This document shows, in pieces, positions 57,517 through 64,000 of a stretch of DNA of 64,000 bases; positions within the stretch are counted from its first letter, which is position 1; the number at the start of each line of letters is the position of its first letter. Below the pieces are notes generated by a model that worked only from the letters and a program-made list of their open reading frames with translations, ran no database searches and had not been told where the DNA came from. Source of the stretch: Gongronella butleri (taxonomy: Eukaryota > Mucoromycota > Mucoromycetes > Mucorales > Cunninghamellaceae); NCBI GenBank assembly GCA_025201375.1, contig JAIWZP010000001.1:1474501-1538500 (forward strand), read 5' to 3'. The translations under genes and the position numbers were made by a program.

Positions 57517-59429
57517 AAAAAACAAAAAAGAAGCAAAAAAGAAAAACAAAATCCATGGCAATTGACCTCTCTTCAAGATACCTGGGCTTTCCATGTCCAC
57601 TGGCGTCCCTTGTTCCCTCGTTCTCTCGTTCCTCCCTTCATCACTCAATCACACCTCTGTGTAATCCCCAATTCGCTCTGTCGTCACTCTTTCCATGCAT
57701 CATGTACAAAAATGACAATAAAATGCCCAATTGAACCTCGTGCATCGGCTCTTTTTCAACTCGTCGTGTGCCCAATGGGTCGACCTTGATGAAGGACGGT
57801 GGCTCTGAGAGTGTGCATGATGGATAAGCTGCACAAGTCACGCATAAATGATCAAGCAGGTTTTTTCATTTCAGGGACAGCCTGGTTGCCCTGTTGAAAC
57901 GAGCCCCCCGCCAATTCAATTGCTTTATGCAAAATCAACAGGTTGCACGACTTGATGCACGCTTCAAAAATGATCGAATGCAAGTGGGCACCAACCAAGA
58001 AAAAAAAAGCGGATCGTGGGCATGATTTTACGCGTTTGCGGATTTCGTGCGCTTGCTGCGCATAAAAAAAAAAGCGAGCACTGGCGTACAGTCGTGTCTT
58101 TTGCATCAAGATGTGTAGCCGTACACCAATGCTTGATTGGCAGCATGCCGGGACCAAGAGGTTTCTCATTTGTGGCACACGGATTCAAAAATTGATATGG
58201 ACATAAAAATTGTGTGTGAGCGCGATATTCCGTTCGCATGGGTGCCCAGCTGGTGGCGCGCTGGCCTCAGGTGTTCCTGAGAGCACATTCTGGCCTGCGC
58301 GTAAGAAAAAAAAATAAAAGAATGCGCGGATGAAAGCATGGCATGTCGTTTTTCTTCACGTCAATCACTTTTTCTTGCCATCCAGTGCCACTCTCGCCCC
58401 ACATGTCTTGGGACGGGCGACAAGCGCGTCACGTGCCTGTGGCGCGTCGAAATATCGCCAAAACAGGTTGCTTCGCGGCTTTTTGGCGCCTACAATACGC
58501 ACTCCAACCAATAATGCTTATTGAACACTGATCCGAGCGTGATATTTATGCGCTTCTCTTTGTATCTTGGTATTTTGGAGGGATTCTGCCGAGAATTCGG
58601 CCCGATGAACCACAAAGGGCCAATTTGTGACATGTTTCAAAAAGTAATGCAAGATGGAGCAAGGCGATCGCCGTGAAGCAAACCAGATATTGTTAATTTT
58701 TGTCTTCATCACACTCGTTTCAAATTTGACACGGTTTATAAACGCTTATTCATGAGAGCTAGTGTAAAATTGAATTTTAGCGGCAGATCAACGTTTTGAT
58801 CGCCATCTTTGCCTTGAACTGAGCTGAAAAGCATCTAGGATGAAAAAGCAAGCCAGAATTATGGATGGACATGGTTTGTGGCAGATGCAAGGCACTCGGG
58901 GCCGCGCGGCAAAATCAGCCGTGGCGAGCCTCCGATTCGAAAATTGAAAACTTGGGTCCTCAGAAAGGCACCAAACTTGCACCCAAGATGCACAGCACCA
59001 CGGGAGTGCAAAAAAAAAAGCGGGGTCGATCGGCTGGTTGACGAGCAATGCGGGATTTTAGATTAAATTTCAAACGCGAATTGCATGGGGAAAACGCGCT
59101 CATAGGTCGCCGCCGACGTGTCCACTAGCACGAGCGACGCCGGGTGCATGGAGTTGCTTTAGAACAAACGCGTGTTACTCGATGTCTGAGGCGGTTTCTC
59201 ACGCGTCAAAGTTGGCCCGCTAACACAGTGGACGCGTCAAATGTGCCTGGCACTCGTTTTTTTGCAGTGATCATCGACGGCCACGTACGCGGCAGATCCT
59301 GGTCTTTCTGCTGGTACCTGTTTCGCGGCGCTGCGGTCAATTCTCGCCGACTTTGCCTTGACGTGACAAAAAGACGCAAAATGGCATTTTAAGCGACAAC
59401 CAGCCGATGGACCCCCGATTTTTAATGCA
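57517..59429. other. Intergenic region 3' of UFD4
   Basis: 'gacaataaaatgcc' at about 57714 is a likely polyadenylation signal. The rest is AT-rich with poor coding character. A small stretch of GC-rich sequence with 'gacgcgtc' motifs lies at 59100-59260. No gene is visible. Confidence 0.45.
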
Positions 59430-59640
59430 TTTTTGTCAGTGAATGCAGTGCATTCATGATATGGTTGAATGGCGTGGCGATCTGAGGACCCACGTTTCTC
59501 CAATTTCAGCTCGTCGACTGTACCTCCATGAAAATCTGCGATTTTTGAATTTTGTGCTTGCGCGCGATCCAGTGGTTGCAATGCTTCAAGAGAGGGTTCA
59601 TTCGATCGAGAAGTTCATGGGCTTGCTGTTACTGATGTAA
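59430..59640 (+). repeat. Dispersed repeat family A, right-half copy
   Basis: Matches 49560-49750: 'gatctgaggacc', 'cgactgtacctcc', 'aaaatctgcgattttt', 'gcgatccagtggt', 'ggttcattcgatcgagaa', 'gttcatgg'. Bases 59641-59905 hold an A-tract and the 3' region of FBP1. Confidence 0.6.
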
Positions 59641-59905
59641 AAAGTGGCTGTTGTTTAGTGAGAGTCCAAAGCGACTTTTGACCAAACAGTCAAATACGTG
59701 TTTTCTCGTTTTTCTCGACGCGTCGTGCGGCCGAGTGCGCTTTGACTTGAATTCATTCAATAGCGCGGCCCAAGGCACGCGTACGTGATCAAGGTGCCAC
59801 GCGGCCATTTTGCAGAAAAATGATCATGTACAACAGAAATCGGCTTTATTCACAATTGGGCAAGAAGGAAAAAAAAAAAAAAGCTGCCCATTTCATCCTG
59901 CCCCG

Positions 59906-61241
59906 TTATTGCTTGTAGCAGGCCTCTAATTCCTCGACGTCCTCCTTGGAGCCCAGCCAGATGCCGGATCGGTCGTGGATGTGTTCAGGGATGATGTCGA
60001 GCGCGTTTTGCGTGCCTGTCGTCGCCTTGCCACCGGCCTGCTCAACGAGGTACGCCATGGGAAACACCTCGTACAGGATGCGGAGCTTACCGCGCTTCGA
60101 CTTGGAATCGGCAGGGTAACCAAAGATGCCACCTGAAAAAAGAAAAAAAAGAAAAAAAAAAGATCACGTTACAAAATGGCTTCTCATTCAGATCACGTTT
60201 TATCCTCGCTCTTCATCCGACTCCCCCCCCCCATTGAACATTGCGGACCCTGGGGCACATGGTGACACACTTACCATAAAGGAGCGTTCGGTGAATATCG
60301 GAGACCATGGATCCGACATAGCGCGCGCTGTATTTTTGCTTGACTTGATCGACATACTTTTTGCAAGGTTCGTCAAAGTACTTGTAGTTGCCCTCGTTCA
60401 CAGAGTAGATCTTGCCACGAGGAGGGATCGTGATCTACAAAAAAAAGGGGGGGCCCAAAAAAAGGGGGGATCAGACGCTTTTCTTTCTTTTTTGGCCACA
60501 ATTTCATGCTTTACATTGGGGTGGGTCATGATGAACTCGCCAATCGCGGGATCCAAGGTGAAGCCATTGACACCATTGCCGACGGACTAGGTGAGAGGGG
60601 AGAATGGGGGTGAGGATTTTCGCGATTTCTTTGATTTTCTGCAAAAAAAAGTGCCTTACCAAGATCATCTCGCAGTAAGAACCGTACATGCAGTAGCCGG
60701 ACGCGATCATTTCGCGACCGCTTCGGATGAGGTCGTCCATGGTGGGGTTGTCAGAGTCATTCTAGAGCAAAAAAGAAGAAAAATTGCGATAAGAGACGCG
60801 TTGCATATAGGAGAAGCGACTGTTTCGTTGCTCGCGTGGCCGCCGAGGGCAAAAAAAAAAAAAAAAAAAAAAGGGATGGCGCAATTGGCGTAAAAAAAAA
60901 GATTCACTTACCACCTTGAAGATGCCAAAGATGGTACCAATGGAGACACCACAATCAATATTGGACGAGCCGTCCAGAGGATCAAAAGTGACGATGTACT
61001 TGCCGCGCTGCTCGGGGTTCTTGATGACCATGGCATTCTCGTCCTCCTCAGAGACAAGAATGCACGCCTTGCCCGAGGCAATCAGTGCATTGCGGAAAAT
61101 GTCATTCGCCAGCACGTCCAGCTTCTTGACATCCTCTCCTTGCACGTTTGCAGCGCCCGTCAAACCCAATCTGTGGAAAAAAAATGAGTGAGCTTTGCTG
61201 ATCGGCGCTCCCGTCATGCCCCTATAGGCGTTCTTTCCACG

Positions 61242-61306
<65 letters not shown>

Positions 61307-62014
61307 TCGTCTCTCCTTTTTTTTGATATCTCATTGTCGTTTTGCATAGACTACAGTCGTTGCCCCCCCCCCTTTTTCATCGGTCGGGTGTCCCCTTCGC
61401 CTCTTTGAGCGGCGCGCGCCGCCCGTATTTCTCCACATTCGCCGCATCGGCGCCCATTCACCCCACATTTTTTTTTGCAAGTGCGCCCGCCTCCTATTTG
61501 CCAATGAACTTTTTGACGTTCCCACACTACTTACAGATTGATCAGACCGGCTTGCTTGACTTTGGACGCGACAAACTTGCAGCCGAATTGGATGGCCGTG
61601 AGCAAAATAGTCAAATCACCCGTGGCTTCAGGGGCATACTATCAAACATCAAAATAAAATTAAGGTTGGACGGTCCAGGAAGAAAAAAAAAAACGTGGCA
61701 CTTTGGGGAAGAGGAGGAAAACGAGGGTGAAGAAGTGCGCAAAGAGAGGGACAAGGGAGAAAACCAAGCGAAAAAGGGTTACAAAAAGGTTGTCTCTGAA
61801 AATAGGAGAGCGTTCAACGAGTGCAACGGCCGTGACGGGCGAGGGGAGGGGCAACAAAGGGAGGAAGAGAGACGAGGGCAAACGAGACAAGGCAGGGAGG
61901 GGGGGGAGTGGCGGGCGCAAATAAAGTTGTTCTTACTTGTTGCTGGGCAAGGACCCAGCGTGTGAGGGTGAGCAGGTCTTCACCTGTGCCGCTTTGGATT
62001 TCATCAAAGACCAT
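59906..62014 (-). CDS. FBP1: Fructose-1,6-bisphosphatase
   Basis: Seven exons (62014-61937, 61638-61535, 61170-60912, 60761-60660, 60586-60515, 60434-60275, 60132-59906) give 333 residues, the usual size. It begins [20 protein letters not shown]. The conserved blocks are [20 protein letters not shown], the metal-binding SEEDENA and [70 protein letters not shown] and [20 protein letters not shown] with [14 protein letters not shown]. The enzyme removes the 1-phosphate of fructose-1,6-bisphosphate, the committed step of cytosolic gluconeogenesis. The intron at 61171-61534 contains a 55-base T-run. Nothing in the active site is missing. Confidence 0.97.
61251..61305 (+). repeat. T55 homopolymer inside an FBP1 intron
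   Basis: This is the longest single-base run in the window, 55 T on the plus strand, thus A55 in the pre-mRNA. Its length may be inexact because such runs are hard to sequence and assemble. Confidence 0.8.
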
Positions 62015-62384
62015 GTTGAGTTTTTTTAAATAGAGGGGGGGATATGTATGAGAGCGAAACAAGAGAAAAAGAAGAAGAAATCGCAAAAACTAAAGAGAGA
62101 CGTGATTTGAAGTGGTCGACAACCCGTGTGGAGAGCGATTACCAAAAATAGAATTCAAAGCAAACCACGGAACGGCCGCGCCAGGGCGGGGATTAGGGCA
62201 ATTCCGGCTTGAATTCCATATGAAAAGCTTGCGGTTCCGAGGTCGCCCTTGGACCATCGAGCTGACAAACACCTAATGGGGCCGGCAGCGCGCGCGCATT
62301 GAGCTGAGGCCCTGGAGGGCCCTTGTACATTTTGCGCATTTTTGTTGGGCGACGGGTTCGACGGGGATCAGCGCGAGACAACTT

Positions 62385-62418
<34 letters not shown>

Positions 62419-63102
62419 AAAAATCAATTTAGCCGTTTGATGGGTTGCCTGCCTTCTTGATGCATTTCTGCCAGTGGCGCGCCCTTTTTTTTTTTTTCTT
62501 TTGAGTGCTGTCTTTTTTTTTTCTTTGCCACCGATTCGCGGACGGGTGGATCCCCCTCTCTGGCGGTGTCCCTCTCCCTTTTTTCCAAAACAAAAACAAA
62601 AAAAACAAGCGATTGGTGACTGTAGCGTGTCTCCTTTTTTTTTTTTTTTCTTGCGCTTCTTGTTCGTCGTCTTTGGCGCGTCAGGGAGCAAAGCAAGCAA
62701 GATTCATCCCACTCTTTTGCCTTGATTTGGCTAGATGCAGCCAAAAAAAATAAAAAAGTGCGTAACAAATGGCTTTTCTCCTAACGCAATGACGGGTTAT
62801 TTAGACCGATCTTGATAAAGGAGGGGGCCGTAAAAGAGAAAAAAAAGAGCAATTGCTGCTGTAGGGGCTGCCGTCGAGGGGGCAAAAAAGCATAAAGTCG
62901 TTATCAAAGGGGAGGCGAGCGATGGGAGGGGGGGGGAGAGACGTAAAAAGCAAAAAGAAGCTATCACAACAGGGCAAGGAGTAATCAAGCGAGATTTCAG
63001 GGTGGTCGTATAAAAAGCATACTGCCAAAGATGCATCCGTTTCTCTCTTTTTTTTCTTTTCTCTGATCCCTTGCTTCTTTCACCTTTTTTCTCTCATTAA
63101 TA
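62015..63102. promoter_or_regulatory. Divergent intergenic region between FBP1 and the DDHD phospholipase gene
   Basis: About 1.1 kb between two divergent starts. It has an A-run (62383-62415) and T-runs. A GC-rich patch with a palindromic 'gccggcagcgcgcgcg' occurs at 62280-62300. TATAAAAA lies at 63009-63016, about 90 bases ahead of the phospholipase ATG, a reasonable TATA box. No glucose-repressor site can be assigned with confidence and no gene is visible. Confidence 0.45.
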
Positions 63103-63972
63103 ATGTACGACAGCTACCCTGCGGATCTGCCCAACCTTTCAAGGGTGTCACTAGATGGTAAGAAAGAGTCGATGCCATGACAATGGCTATGATGAGCGTG
63201 CTTTGTGTGGAAAAAGCCAATTGGTGCGACAAAAGTGCGACGACGATGCTCCCCAGTGGCGACAGTGGGGGGGAATACGGGGGGTGGCCAACGGGCTCTC
63301 TTCGCCTTTTTCTTCTCGTTTGCAACATCTCCTCATTTTTTTTCCTTTTGATTGGCAACACGCCACAAAGATGAGCCTCCAATGCAAGGTGAAGAAGAAA
63401 TCCACTCTGTTTGGGAGGAACAAGACGATTGTGACATTGATCATGTCATTTTTGTGATCCATGTAAGGGTCATGGGACAAAGGACGCGACCGTCTCCGCT
63501 TTGATTTTGACGCGTCATTTCTCTTTTTTTTCGTCTTTTTGCAGGGCATTGGCCAGCAAACCGAACGCTTTGGCTACTTTGCACAGCACAGTAAGCGAGC
63601 GAAAGAAAAGAAGAAAAAAGAGAACGATTTCTGACGGTTCCCCTTTTTAGTGGAGACGCTGCGAAACACGATTTGCGAGATTTTGCAAGCCAAGACGCCT
63701 GATCGCGATTTGCGCATCCAATTGATCCCGATTGAGTGGCACAAGCACATTCACGAGCGCACCGACGGCGTGCTCAACACAGTGACACTCGACAATATCC
63801 CGGGGATGCGCCTTGTCAGCAACGATTACATCATGGACGCGCTTTACTACTTGTCTCACGATCGGCAGCAATCCATTCTCGATCACGTCGTGCACACGTT
63901 CAACGAGGGTTACCATGAATTCATCGACGAGCATCCTGATTTCCAGGGCAACATTGGTATCTTTGGCTATTC
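63103..63972 (+). CDS. DDHD-type phospholipase A1 (PA-PLA1-like), 3' end outside window
   Basis: Exons 63103-63157, 63371-63462, 63545-63590 and 63651-63972 join in frame; the fourth ends at a GTAAGG donor so the gene continues past the window. The translation shows CDIDHVIFVIHGIGQQTERF, the start of the lipase fold in intracellular phosphatidic-acid-preferring phospholipases, then IQLIPIEWHKHIHE, TLDNIPGMRLVSNDYIMDAL and HPDFQGNIGIFGYS, where the last residues begin the G-x-S-x-G nucleophile motif split by the intron. These enzymes hydrolyse phosphatidic acid and related lipids at organelle membranes. Only about 35 residues precede the lipase core, fewer than in most relatives, so an upstream exon may have been missed. 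Confidence 0.8.
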
Positions 63973-64000
63973 GTAAGGGCCTTTTTCCCAAAAAAAGAGG

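Overview
This is nuclear DNA from a eukaryote, most probably a filamentous fungus of an early-diverging lineage (Mucoromycota-like). The placement is inference: the genes are multi-exon with short GT-AG introns, the proteins are fungal in type (YTP1, SNT2, a CYS3/Zip1-like bZIP factor, peroxins PEX10 and PEX12, UFD4), and almost every intron carries long A or T homopolymers. I cannot name a genus. I see no convincing rRNA, tRNA or CRISPR array.

Layout. 1-3.3 kb: degenerate dispersed repeats and a three-unit tandem repeat. 3.36-6.6 kb: a 1042-aa protein of unknown function. 7.1-12.2 kb: a large inverted duplication carrying two truncated RAD16-like SNF2 proteins with broken ATPase motifs. 12.6-25.6 kb: a dense housekeeping block with a tubulin-tyrosine-ligase-like protein (-), a bZIP factor, PEX10, YTP1 and SNT2 (all +). 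27.1-28.5 kb: PEX12 (-). 28.5-32.2 kb: repeats. 32.2-44.8 kb: five genes, all on the minus strand: a small membrane protein, a UPF0014/FetB-like permease, a coiled-coil protein and two tandem UBP12-type deubiquitinases. 44.8-51 kb: decayed mobile elements, including a Ty3/gypsy RNase H fragment split by a short insertion element. 51.0-57.5 kb: the HECT ligase UFD4. 59.9-62.0 kb: fructose-1,6-bisphosphatase (-). 63.1 kb to the edge: a DDHD-type phospholipase cut by the window end.

Functional links. Several genes belong to ubiquitin or related systems: PEX10 and PEX12 form part of the peroxisomal RING ligase that ubiquitinates PEX5, UFD4 is a ubiquitin-chain ligase, two UBP12-type enzymes remove ubiquitin, and SNT2 is a chromatin reader with reported ligase activity. 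Nothing shows that they are co-regulated; they are separate monocistronic genes.

Most notable: (1) the twin RAD16-derived proteins, both with lost Walker A and DEAH residues but open reading frames and conserved zinc-ligand cysteines; (2) a roughly 250-bp insertion element seen twice with 5-bp target duplications, once inside retrotransposon coding sequence; (3) the tandem UBP12 pair; (4) two dispersed repeat families of unknown nature. Exon boundaries were read by eye from splice motifs and reading-frame continuity; no transcript evidence was available.
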